Below, in pieces: positions 1 to 10,844 of a DNA stretch of 64,000 nt (positions within the stretch are counted from its first letter, which is position 1; each line of letters starts with the position of its first letter). Made by a program: the position numbers and the translations under genes. Source of the DNA: Paratinospora sagittata (lineage: Eukaryota; Streptophyta; Magnoliopsida; Ranunculales; Menispermaceae); the NCBI GenBank assembly GCA_035771175.1, contig CM069608.1:12282019-12346018 (forward strand). Direction: 5' to 3'. The notes under the pieces were generated by a model. It ran no database searches and had not been told where the DNA came from. It saw only the letters and a program-made list of their open reading frames with translations.

Positions 1-527
1 CATCTAGCTTAGATATTAATTTTACGAAGAAATAGAGTGAAAATCACTTACTGCAAGCCTCGATTTGACGCGAATCCCGCGTTTCCCCCTTCGTTCTTCT
101 TTCTTCTTCTCGGTTCTTCCTTCTTTCGTTTCATTCTCTGCAACTTCTTTCTCTTTTTATTTTTTTTACACGTTTTCTCTCCCTTTTCGTTTTTTCTTTT
201 TGTTGCAAACCGTTGGAGATAAGAGGGAGATTAGAAATGAGATAAGTATAATTATTTTGATCCCATGCTCCTCATACAATTTAACAAACCAACTTTCTCA
301 TCTTAATTTAATTCATTAAATCATACTACAATCCATATATTTAATTAACCAACCACATTCACCTTATTGGATTTATATTATTCATTTATTTACTAATACC
401 CCTTAAATCTGGCATATATTTTCATACACACGTATATTTGGCTCATACGTATAAAATACGTATATTATACATCTCGATATATGCACAATTTAATGTATGT
501 ATTTAATTAAAAGTACGGAGTGTTACA
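1..527 (-). repeat. Gypsy-type LTR fragment, reverse orientation
   Basis: The stretch stops at 527 in ggagtgttaca, so on the minus strand it opens with TGTAACACTCC, the usual start of many plant gypsy LTRs. The other end lies outside the window. It includes a strongly C/T-rich run (about 90-205) and small ACGTAT words near 430-470. Open frames here are low-complexity and not gene-like. No target duplication can be tested. Confidence 0.35.
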
Positions 528-540
528 AAAGCTCTCCTAT

Positions 541-2134
541 CATGAGTCAAGAAGCGAACCACATTCATATCAAAGAACCCGTAGCTTTACTGGAACCACC
601 TCATGTTATACGGGGAAGGCCACCGAAGAAGAAGAAGAGCTCGACTCAGAAATCTTCGAGGCTAAGCAATATTGAGAAGAATGTCGAAAGACTTTCCCAG
701 ATAGTGCTCAAGCAGCAGCTCGCGCAATGAGCAACTCATCCTCCCATGCCAGCATGATAGGCAAACCCTCGAAGAAACACCGAGAATCATTGCCAGAGCG
801 TGAGCTCGAAACCAAAGCCGGTGAAAAGTGGTGGCCAACGCCCAGACGAGTCCACACGGAAGTCTTTTTCTATCGGAGATCTCCGACACTCCTTGAAAGC
901 TAGGAAGAAAGTCGACGAGCCAAATTCTTCTCATGCCCAGTTAACGCTTAGGAAGGAAGCTTGTCGTCGAGTTCCTAGGTCGGCCTCGACCAAGCCAGTT
1001 AGGTCAACACCGACCAGACCTGAAAGGTTGGTCACCAACAGACCTTCCAGGTCGTCATCGACTAGGCCAACTGGCTTCAAGTCGCTTCCTTCGAATATTC
1101 GACAGTCCGCTTCCGCCAGAACAGCTCGGGCGATTCAATCGAGATTGACCTGGTCGAGAGGAAGTGGTCCACCTCGGCAGTACTGGAGTACAAGGATCTC
1201 TCTTCGCCTTTCATATAAGAGGTGTTTTAGGCCTCGCTACCAAAAAATGTCAAAACGGTAGAGGTCAAAACATATAAGGGTAAAACAAATTCAAGGGAGC
1301 ATGTCGAAAACTATAAGTCGTTGATGGAGTTCAAAGGATACGATAACACCACAATGTGCAAGGGATTCTAGATTACCCTTGGAGGACCAGCTAGGAAGTG
1401 GTATTGGAAGCTGAAACCAGGGTCTATTTGTTTGTTCAGACATTTAGCTTACAAGTTCATTGAACACTTTGCAGAAAAAAGGGAGCGAAAGAAGCCGGTA
1501 GATGGCTTGTTGGCCATCCGACAAAAATAAGGGAAAAGTCTGGAAGATTACCTCAAGCGGTTTGATGACGCGCGAGTTGAAGTAGATAATTGCGATAATG
1601 CAAATTCCATTATAGTCTTTACAGTCGCCTGAGGCCAGGGCCATTCCATTACTCACTGGGGAAGAAAAAAGCTCAGACCTATAAAAAGATCCTAGACCGC
1701 GCTGAAAAGTACATTAATGCGGATAAGCAAACTGATGCTAAGAAAAGGAAGATGGTCCCTCTAAAAGGTTAAAGAAAGACAAAAAGAGAAAGTGGAAAGA
1801 TGAGGAGAAGGAAGACGACATATGAGGTAAGAGGTCGGACTCGAACCAGCGAGGTCAGAAGATAAACCTCCAGAATGTATATCCGACCTACACCCTTTTA
1901 GCCACCTCGATGGAGCAGATCCTCCTAAAAGTACAAGACAAGGATTACCTGAGGTGGCCAAAGAAGCTCAGCACCCCAGTAGATTGGCGAGACAAAAGAA
2001 AATATTGTCGATTCCATAAGGACCATGGTCACAACCCGGATCAGTGCTATGAACTCAAAAAGGAAATCAAGGCGTTGATCCATAAAGATCATCTCAAGAA
2101 TTATGTGAAAAGCTCGGATAAGGAAAGAGCTTGA
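541..2134 (+). pseudogene. Gypsy gag remnant
   Basis: Relic of the capsid/nucleocapsid polyprotein of the Tat-like element. It begins MSQEANHIHIKEP, carries a basic region, an Arg/Ser/Thr/Pro-rich variable segment (about 800-1200, imperfect RPxRSxSTRP repeats), a retrotransposon-gag core near 1330-1660 (GGPARKWYWKL) and the knuckle-like motif KYCRFHKDHGHNPDQCYELK near 2000-2060. Stops and frame changes break it into at least four pieces. Domain assignment is from motif recognition only. Confidence 0.7.
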
Positions 2135-2254
2135 TCGCCTGAGCGAGGAAGAGATGATCAGCGAAGGGAGATCCAAACGATTTTCAGATGGGACCTTGGC
2201 AAGACGTCAAATCGGGCTCTGAAGGCTTATGCCAGAGCATCCCATGCCGATGTC

Positions 2255-2620
2255 ATGAACCTGACCTGTCGACAGGAGAAGCAGAGAAGTGTTAACTTCG
2301 CTATCACTTTCACAGAAGAAGAGGCTCGGGACATATGCCGACCTTACGCCGATGCTTTAGTAGTGACAATGGATGTCGGGAACCACAAAGTCCATCGAAT
2401 CTTAGTTGATAATAGGAGCTCGACCAATATCCTTTATTGGCCAGCCTTTGAGGAGTTGAGGCTTACGAAAGCTCAGCTCACCCCAGTTGACGTCCCTTTA
2501 ATAGAGTTCACGGGGGATGGAATAATGTCGGAGGGAAGGATAGCTCTTCCAGTCACGGCTGGAGAGGAGGAACATAGAGTTACGACCATAGTAGAATTCC
2601 TCGTTGTGAAAAGACCATAA
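2255..2620 (+). pseudogene. Gypsy aspartic protease remnant
   Basis: Open stretch of 121 codons matching the retropepsin region of Tat-like elements. The motif around the active-site Asp reads LVDNRSSTNILY, where the family normally has D-x-G-S-S; the Gly is replaced by Arg, which should inactivate it. It lies between the gag relic and the RT relic, as expected for gypsy polyproteins. Confidence 0.7.
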
Positions 2621-3179
2621 GCCTACAATGCTATTATGAGACGACCCCTACTCAATGAACTCAGAGCTGTGGTATCTACATACCACCTCGCACTCAAGTT
2701 CCCATATGAGCGCGGGGTAGGTATAGTAAGGGGCAGCCATAAGGAATTAAGAGAGTGTTATACAGTGGTGATGAAGAGTAAGAACTCCGGAGGGCCGACC
2801 TTCCGACCTTTCTAGAAGGAACTCATGCAGGTCGATATCGTCCCTGATCACGACATGGACCCGAGGGAAAACACTCAAAACCTCGAAGCTCAGGATGAGT
2901 GGAAAGAGGTCCCTATCACCGAATATACAATGGTTAAGGTTGGGATCAGTATGAGCTCAGAATTAATTGACCAAGTTGCAGGTATTGAAGGAGTTCAAAG
3001 ACATTTTTGCCTGGTCTCATGATGACATGTCAGGCATCTCCTCTAGTGTAATCGTCCACCGTCTCAATATGGATCATAGGGCGATGTCGACATGACAAAA
3101 GAGAAGAGTTCTGAGCGCGGAACGAGCCCAAGCCCTCAAAGAAGAGGTCGATATGCTCATCCGAGCTCAGTTCATTCGG

Positions 3180-3960
3180 GAAGTGTTCATTCGGGCTAGC
3201 GAATGTCATGATGGTGAAAAAGGCAAACGGGAAATGGAGGACCTGTGTCGACTTCACAGAGCTAAACAAAGCATGCCCGAAAGACAATTTTCCTCTCCCG
3301 AGAATAGATCAGCTCATCGATGCCACTGCAGGTCATGAGCTACTCAGTTTCATGGATGTGTACTCGGGGTACAACCAGATCATGATGTACCATTGAGATG
3401 AAGAGAAAACTTCGTTCATTAATCGAGGTTTGTACTGCTACAAAGTTATGCCTTTCGAATTGAAAAATGTCGGAGCTACTTACTAGATGTTAGTGAATCG
3501 TGTGTTCGAGGATAAAATTGGGATGAATATAAAGGTTTATGTCGACGACATGCTCATTAAGAGCGTGAGGTCAGCAGCTCATCCCAGGACCTCAGAGATG
3601 TATTTGAGACCATTCGACATTACAACATGAGGCTCAACCCAACCAAGTGCACCTTTGGGTTTACGGCATAAAGATTCCTTGGTTTTCTTGTCAACGAAAT
3701 AGGGATTGAAGCAAATCCGGACAAGACCCAAGCTATAATAGAGATGAAACCACCGCAGACCATAAAGGAGGTGCAACTCTTAATGGGTTGACACCGCACT
3801 TAACCGGTTTGTTTCAAAGTCCATAGATAAATGCTTCCCCCTCTTCAAATTGATTAAAAAGAAGACCATGGAATGAGATGATGAATGCGAACGAGCTTTC
3901 CAATAGCTGAAGACCTACCTCAGCTCATCACAGTTATTATCAAAATCGATCCCGAGAGAA
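3180..3960 (+). pseudogene. Gypsy reverse transcriptase remnant
   Basis: Contains KWRTCVDFTELNKACPKD, then SFMDVYSGYNQI, and the catalytic box YVDDML near 3538-3556, all in typical gypsy RT order. Premature stops (for example just after the YNQI segment, and in the thumb part) and frameshifts show the copy is not functional. Confidence 0.8.
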
Positions 3961-3973
3961 GCTCTTCATCTAC

Positions 3974-4742
3974 TTGTCTATCTCAGATACAACTGTGAGC
4001 TCCTCCTTGGTCAGAGAAGAGCAAGGTGTTCAAAAGCCTATCTACTATGAGATCAAATCTCTCATCGATGCGGAAACAAGGTACACCGAAATAGAGAAGC
4101 TCGCTCTCGCATTGATCACTTTGGCTCAGAAGCTCAGGCCATATTTCCAAGCCCATACGGTGGTGGTGCTCACACGACAACAACTTCGGCAAGTATTGCA
4201 GAAGCCGGAGACCTCTGGGAGATTGGCAAAGTGGTTTGTTGAGCTTAGCGAATTCGACATCGAGTACCAGTTGAGAACTTCAATCAAAAGTCAAGCACTA
4301 GCAGACTTTGTAAAAGAGTTCTCGTTTAAACAAAAGGAAGAGGATGATACCGATGCCGAGCTAGAGCTAATGTGGAAGTTGTTTGTCGATGGTTCATCAT
4401 GCAAGCAGGGAAGTGAAGCTGGCATCGTATTAGTTTCTCTGAAACGAGAAAAACACCTAGCAGCTCTTCGCTACGGCTTTTCCGCCTCCAATAATGAATT
4501 CGAGTACGAAGCCCTCCTGGTGGGACTTCGGATGGCAATCAATTGGGGGGTACACAAGGTGTCGATATGTTGTGATTCACAGCTGGTAGTGAACCAAGTC
4601 ACAGTTGATTATCAGGCGAAAGATAACCGCATGCAAGCCTACTTGCAAATGGTTAAACAACTGCTAGCCAAGTTTGAAGAACATGAGGTCATACAAATCC
4701 CACGAGCAGGCAATTCCTTACATGATATGCGTTTGCGTTGGC
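3974..4742 (+). pseudogene. Gypsy RNase H plus second (archaeal-type) RNase H
   Basis: One open frame covers the end of the RT-linked RNase H (IYYEIKSLIDAETRYTEIEK...LAKWFVELSEFDIEYQ) followed by a second RNase H domain beginning LFVDGSSCKQGSEAGIVLV, with SNNEFEYEALLVGLRMA and CDSQLVVNQV. The dual RNase H arrangement is known from the Tat group. The frame decays near 4720-4742 (a frameshift in the last helix) and the sequence then changes character; the integrase is missing. Confidence 0.75.
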
Positions 4743-6213
4743 AAAACAAAAAAATCGACGTTTTGAAAAGCACCTCTTGCGTTTTTGAAATAACGTTTGA
4801 CCATTTTTTTCTTTGTTTACCCTCACATAATCTTTTAAATACCTAGACTATCCTATATAGTTATGTTATTGTTGTACGAAGTGACAAACTATCATAAATG
4901 CTACTGTCATACAAATTGACAAACTATCATTTTCATTATATATATTTGTGTGTGTGTTATTTATTTTCAAAGTTTTTTTGTAAGTTTTTTATATTGATGA
5001 ATTACAAATGAATTTGTGAATTATAAGTTAAGATTATTTAATATTATAAATTATTAAAACCTTTATTTATATTATTTAGCTATAATCAAACATACATTAT
5101 ATAATTTTAATTGTCAAAGGGTAGAATTGTCATCCTATAGTGAAAATATTTTTACAAAAGCACTTTTTGTTGCCCCAGATGTATCCAAGAGGGTGAATTG
5201 GACAACTAAGCAGATTATACCTTTCAAAACAAACAGTTTACTGATTTGAACAAGAACAATAAATAATAGTAACTAACAGAAAAATGAACAAAGTACACAC
5301 AAATTTAGAGTGGTTTGGCCCTTACCTACATCCACTACCTAATTTCCCCCGACTAGGATTTTGTCCAAACTCCACTATCAAATCCTCTTACGGGTGAGGA
5401 TTAAACCGTTACACATTTCCTCAATTTCAGGGGCTTGAGAACAACCGTTACACACCTTGAGCAACACTTACTCAAAGAGAATACAAGTTTAAGTATTTGA
5501 TTCCTATATCAAGAATCAACGAAATACTTACAAGGCAATGATTGAACCTTAGATCGTCACTGATTTTAGCAATGAATGAAAGATAAAGCTTGGTTGAAAA
5601 GTGAGAGGTTATTACTCATTTCTCCTTCAATAGATTTTGAAAGATATGAGAGTGAAGAACAACTAATCTAGAAGGTGATTATAAATCAGAGTATTTTCAG
5701 AAGATTATCAAGAGTTTTTGCAGCGAAAAATTGATCAACTAACATTCAAAGAGTTTGCTCAAAACAAAACAAAATTATGTCTTTGTTTCAACGGTTCAAA
5801 GAGGTATTTATAAAACATGCTAAGATTTTGATTCTCAAAAAGTATTTTGGCGCTCAATTTGAATTTCAAATCAAACGATCAAATTGTTTTATCAAAATGT
5901 GTATGTTCAGACTGTTCGATAAAAACTGAAGCATTTGTACAATCACAAGAATAAAAAGTTTCAGAAACAACACAAGTTGACAGTCTTTTCAAAATTTCTA
6001 ATAATGTCGCATTAGTGTCCTGAAATACACTATTATGAAAAATCGAGTTTTTGCCAATTTGTTCAGGAAAGGCGCTAATGTTGTGTTAGCGTTATGATGG
6101 GTTTAGAATTCAGAAACCTAGATATTTCGGTGAGGGCGCTAATACTCTATTAGCGTCCTGACGTGCAACTGCTTGTTTTCAGGTTCATTCAATGAGAACG
6201 TTCATACTTGATA

Positions 6214-7777
6214 TGTCACACCTTGCCCGGATGGGCCTAAATCGGCAGAATACTCACAGGCAGGGCGCGAATGCATTATAACAATAACCGAGTGCGCAGA
6301 TACACAATTAAGTACAAGTCTGATTTCATTAATTTCAGAATATATTTTTGTACATGAAATAGTAAAGGGAACATCCTTCCAAAATCCCCAATGAATAAAT
6401 AAAGGGTACAAAAATGTGGGCCCAAAAACTTTCACCTAGTCTACCTTAATCTCCTGAGAAAAATTGGATAACAACGGGGTGAGTTATTGCCCAGTGGGTA
6501 AAATAGTTCGTGAATATAACAATTAATAAAGGAAACTTCATAATCAAATATCACATAAACACAACAAGCATCATAAACAATGCAACATGTATGTATGCAT
6601 GACACCGTCTCGTAATGGTTCCATGATTTTACGGCGCCTTGAGTTCACGTACAGATGTCTATCCTCAAGTAAACCCAGGTTCTCATTGTACGTCCTTCCC
6701 AAGGTCATCGCCCTGGATTCACGTATAGATGTCCATCCCCAGGTAAACCCGGGTTCTCATTGTACGTCCCTCTCCAAGGAAATGTCAAGAATAATGAGCA
6801 TTGCTTCTAACTATTTTGTGGATCATAAACCACTTACGTCCCTAGGTAGTGCTTATGTATGATGCTAATGCATGAGCATGTCCGGTTTTTACTAAAATTA
6901 GACTGAATTTGGCAGCGTCTGGTAATTCTTATCAAGTCAGTATCACTACGTGTAAGGTTAGGATGTTCAGTATCACTTGTACAAGTTGATAGCTTTCAAA
7001 AAAGACCAACCAGATCAGTCTCCAGTTTGAGAGGTGAGACATGAGGTCTACTTAAGTACCAATCGTCTAGAGCAGCACACTGCCTCCTGTTCACTATTTA
7101 AAGTTACTGAGGACAAGACAATGTTTGGTTGAGTCAAATTGATCACTAATCCGGCATAGTAACAGTGTAATACATGAACTCAAAATATACAGGCATAAGT
7201 ATGACAAGTATGAACATTATATGCAATAATGCAGTGTAAATGAATAGTAGACATAATGATAAATAAATGTAAACTTTAATAAAAGTTATAAGACACACAA
7301 ACCTATGTTTCGTTCCCCACCTTTAGATAATCCTTCCTTCTAGAACTGGCGCATCCTCTCGAGCAGAACTGCCTTGCACCACGAAGAGAGTCTCTCAAAA
7401 AGAAGAGAGAGAAAATCATAATGAGAGTGATGAACCAACAAGGAGAGCAAGAGATAAGAAAAAGTTGAGGTGTGAAAATGAGGGGGGGAGGGTTTCTTTT
7501 ATAGAAAAAGGAATACCCGAAGGTTCAGGCGGCAGCCCGAAGGTTCCAGTGGGTGAGCCCACTGAACATATGAGAGTTTCTCTCTCTTTGATATATGCAT
7601 TCCCATTAGTTGAGACCAAACATCATAGTTTGATTCAATAAGGATGGTTCTTGCATTGAAGACACCTTTGGACTGAAAAATAATAGGAATCGATTTGGTA
7701 CTAGACGATTCAATATTTTTTTTCGCTCATTTTTTTTTCTCCTCTTTTTTTTTTTTATCTAAACTGGGGGTATTACA
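6214..7777 (-). mobile_element. Gypsy-type LTR nested inside the solo LTR
   Basis: On the minus strand it begins TGTAATACCCCCAGTTTAG at 7777 and ends GGGCAAGGTGTGACA at 6214, giving TG...CA termini typical of chromovirus-type gypsy LTRs. It interrupts the word-array part of the surrounding LTR. The five flanking bases differ (tgata / cgacc), so no target duplication is visible; loss by recombination or later mutation is possible. No internal coding region is present. Confidence 0.6.
6637..6775. repeat. 64-bp tandem duplication inside the gypsy LTR
   Basis: Two 64-bp units (6637-6700 and 6712-6775), separated by 11 bp, share the cores ttcacgta.agatgtc.atcc and ttctcattgtacgtcc. Each unit has a short inverted repeat at its left side whose two arms changed together: CTTGAG/CTCAAG in unit 1, CCTGG/CCAGG in unit 2. 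Confidence 0.8.
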
Positions 7778-8383
7778 CGACCAGCGTTTTGATGTGAACG
7801 ATAAACATTCAAACCCAGAAACCATCAACGTTCTGATGGTCTATCAGTGTCCTACAATATTGGCTCAATATTAAGTGACTAGCCACTGCATTAGCGTCCT
7901 GATTGACCACCAGCATCCTGAAAGACACTGAAAACAGTTTTTCTTGAAATTTGATTTTTCAAAACACGATTAAATCAAATCAATACTTGAGCTTTTTGGA
8001 TCAAATCAAATGTTTAGAAAATTGTTCAAATGGTTCAAAAATCAATTGAAAATCCTTTGAGTAAAATCGATAAAAATCATTTTCTTCAAAATCCAATAGT
8101 TAAAACTTATAAGAAACATGAGAGGATTCATGAGGTGAATGATTTGCTGAATCAGGTGATGATTGACATTTTACAAGCCTAAATCATTCTAACACAGCAT
8201 AAAGTAAATTCCTGAATAGACTTGATCTTCATCTTGATCACGAGCTTCTCATTCACGTGTTCTTGAGTGAATCTTTCATGCATCATCATGTGTGCAATGT
8301 ATGTAGTAATAAGCATTGGAATGTGGTTTGTAATCATTAAAATATTTTTTCTCATTCGGGACATAAGGGCTACTGAGTTAACA

Positions 8384-8487
8384 CTTTTAATATGTTTTAC
8401 CAAACATGTTTTAAATAGCTTTTCTAACTCAAAATGCTTTTGGACCCAAAAACGCTTTTCTCAAACGCTTTGTCGAACGGGGCCTAT
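8384..8487. repeat. Terminal piece of a MITE-like DNA element
   Basis: The right edge read backwards gives ggccccgttcgacaaagcg followed by alternating gcgttttt/gcttttgg words, a style seen at ends of small plant hAT-like MITEs and again in the 19834-20041 element. The solo LTR at 5168-8383 appears to have inserted in it, since AT-rich sequence with cactttt lies on the other side. The left terminus and target duplication were not found. Confidence 0.3.
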
Positions 8488-8540
8488 ATTAATATGTCAC
8501 ATTACTTTTTTACAAATATTATTACAATCATTATGAGTGA

Positions 8541-8560
8541 TACACACACACACACACATA
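8541..8560. repeat. (CA)n microsatellite
   Basis: About nine uninterrupted CA units. Confidence 0.9.
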
Positions 8561-8581
8561 CATCCTGAGTTATACATTGAT

Positions 8582-8911
8582 TTAATAAGCCCACGAATAA
8601 TAATATGATACATATGTGAAAATCACTGGTAGACCAAACTCCAAAAAATTGTTCAAAAAACCGTCAAACAGATCTTCAGGGTACTTGTTCTCAACTTTAT
8701 CATGTAGAACGACTTTTATAGTAGATCGACCAATGATGGACCGGTATACCATTAACATGCTTGTTTCTCTTGGGGACCAATAATATACATAACTTTCATG
8801 GATTTCGAGAATAGACCGACTTTCATTATTTACAATTTGAGGTTGGAGCCCGTAATCGTACAAATGATCTTGTAACTCCATTATTAATGACTTAAAGACT
8901 GTCGGATCCAA
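8582..8911 (-). CDS. Unrecognised 109-codon open frame, possibly a gene relic
   Basis: I do not recognise this protein. It starts MDPTVFKSLIMELQ and has balanced composition (charged and aromatic residues, no low complexity), which is unusual for a chance frame in such AT-rich DNA. There is no obvious partner exon, no family motif, no signal peptide and no clear promoter. It could be an exon of a decayed gene, a transposon fragment, or chance. Confidence 0.2.
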   Translation of the reverse strand: MDPTVFKSLIMELQDHLYDYGLQPQIVNNESRSILEIHESYVYYWSPRETSMLMVYRSIIGRSTIKVVLHDKVENKYPEDLFDGFLNNFLEFGLPVIFTYVSYYYSWAY

Positions 8912-10550
8912 TAATTAACTGGGAAATTATCTGTCCAAGATGAACCGATTTGAGTTTTCATCCATTTATTGAGTATTTCAGTTGTTTACTATTTGCAACA
9001 TTTATGAAACATCCCAAGATTAGTGCCTTTAAATGATTTGTTAGAACAACACTTCAAAAGTGAGATAAAAATAACTAATATTTCTTTATATCTTATAGCC
9101 ATGATAAGCATATAAAACACAAAGCAACAACCATAAGTAATTACATTCAAGAAGATTAGATTGAGAAAACATTTGAGCTATTGGATAAAGAACCAAGAAG
9201 AAGTTAACAAAATAATAAATTTACTAGCTAAAAGTAAAACAATGAAAAAGAAAAATGAAGAAAAATATTTATCATTGATGGACAATTGGTCGATGCTCCC
9301 TTAGTAATTCTATGGGCGATCTACGTCGATGATTCTTCACTTTGTGTTGTAATTTAGTTGTTATACGATAAATTAGACATCCAACGACAATAATTTTAGC
9401 CTAGTTGAAATACAATTGTTATCCAAATCTTAAAAGTCTGCTTTAGTGCGATAATGTTATTCTTCTTCGAGGTGATTTCAGGTAAAGCTACCTTTAGTAC
9501 AAGAAGGTAGAAGAATATATAGTAAAAGATTTGTTTCACAAATTTTATTTGTTGGATTATTGTAAAGTCTTCATTCCTTGACAAAATATAAGAATCAAAT
9601 ATATAAGTTTATTTAGAAAGAGGGTTTTTGCCTACTTTTTTTCACACATAAATATGGTCACAAGTCCAATTTCATATTTTGCTTTTTCTTCCTTATCAAG
9701 TTAAGTGTGCCAACTTTTTATCAAACAATAATTGTCAATTAGTTGCTCTTCAATAACATAAACATATTGAAGCTGCGCAACTTCAATATTTTTCTGAAAA
9801 TTGTATTTTCTAACAAATTGTGTTAGGGGCTAAACTTGTCACTAATGGAAAAAAAATAATGACCACGTACCAATTAAATAGAGTGTGGACAAACATATCA
9901 AAAGATACTTTCAAAACTAACTATTACATAATATACACATGGATTCCATATATACTTTACTTTTGAATATTACATAATTAGATAAACATTAAGTACAGAC
10001 ACCCATAGTTAGCTCATATACGTGAATCATGAATTTACCTAGCCATGTAACATTTTTGTTAATAATTACCTAGCTATAATAAAAACAAAATTTAAAATGA
10101 GAAAATTAAAAAGTTAACATCATTATGGTTATTCGATGCACAAATGACCTCAAATTGATTTGCAAATTACACTATAAATATCTCTATCGACCTACTTTAC
10201 ATTTATATGTGAACTAATCAACCCAAATCAAATCATATTCTTTTAAAGGTCCTATAAAAATTGATTTGCAAATTACCCTTCAACTTACTTCCCATTTAGG
10301 TGAATTAAACAACCAAAACCAAATAAAAAACAAATGTACAATATTAATGTTTTTTTTTTTCAGTTTAAGTACATATTGTCACGCTTATTTATTTCTATGC
10401 GACTTAGGTGTGAGGAGTCATAAAGACGAAGTTAGATGTGAGAATACATACTAATAGATAGTTTATAAAATTAATAGTTATAAATATTAATTTTCTCAAA
10501 TAAATAATTATATTCTTGATATTACATTTGCCTAATTGTTGTGAAGCAGC
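8912..10550. other. AT-rich intergenic stretch, nothing recognised
   Basis: No long open frame, repeat termini or RNA gene are visible. It is the region upstream of the fructosamine kinase gene and may hold its distal regulatory DNA. Confidence 0.5.
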
Positions 10551-10558
10551 TATAAATA
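10551..10558 (+). promoter_or_regulatory. Candidate TATA box of the fructosamine kinase gene
   Basis: TATAAATA lies 294 bp upstream of the proposed ATG. If used, transcription would start near 10580-10590 and leave a 5' UTR of about 260 nt that includes purine-rich tracts (10615-10660 and 10740-10800). A weaker gatatatatg sits only about 45 bp upstream of the ATG. Position and motif only; no transcript evidence. Confidence 0.35.
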
Positions 10559-10844
10559 GTTTAATAAACATGATATATCATTTGCCCAATTTCTTTTAAC
10601 GAATAATAATTAATAAAAGAAAGAAAAAAAAAAGAAATTGAAGAAAAATAGAAAAAGAATATTACCAATTATTAAGTAAAGGAGGTCTGCCTTCGGTTCA
10701 CACCTGAGCAACACATTTGGTTAATGAACAGCTTATGAATAGAAAAAAAAAAAAAAAAGTAAAATAATTAGAAGAAAAAAACAGAGAGGAAATAGAGGAT
10801 ATATATGTGAACAGACATGTAGAGAGTTGAAGGCGGTGGAGATA

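Larger units (their letters stand above)
541..4742 (+). mobile_element. Decayed Ty3/gypsy retrotransposon, Tat-like lineage
   Basis: Pieces of gag, protease, reverse transcriptase, RNase H and a second RNase H follow each other on the plus strand in gypsy order. The zinc-knuckle-like CRFHKDHGHNPDQCYELK and the duplicated RNase H after the RT are hallmarks of the plant Tat group. Integrase, 3' LTR and a clear 5' LTR are absent. The coding frame is broken by many stops and frameshifts, so the element is dead. Homology stops about 4742, just after the second RNase H, where AT-rich unrelated sequence begins. Confidence 0.85.
5168..8383 (-). mobile_element. Solo LTR, copia (SIRE-like) type, with CTTTT target duplication
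   Basis: Read on the minus strand it starts TGTTAACTCAGTAGC at 8383 and ends ...CTCTTGGATACATCTGG...CAACA at 5168. Five bases on each side are identical (ctttt at 5163-5167 and 8384-8388), the signature of integration. Removing the nested LTR at 6214-7777 leaves about 1.65 kb. No primer-binding site or coding region adjoins either end, so this is a solo LTR. It holds a word array (ATTAGCGTCCTGA and variants) upstream of a TATA-like box near 5815 in the LTR's own sense. The start resembles two other LTRs in this window (51413 and 55394). Confidence 0.75.

Noticed and set aside
37..319. Two overlapping open frames of 61 and 84 codons
   Set aside because: They translate a C/T-rich run into Phe/Leu/Ser-rich low-complexity protein; no motif, and the region ends in an LTR-like terminus.
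4725..4800. Left terminus of the MITE whose right end is at 8487
   Set aside because: gcgttggcaaaac looked like a matching inverted end, but its first bases are still explained by the gypsy RNase H, so the match may be chance.
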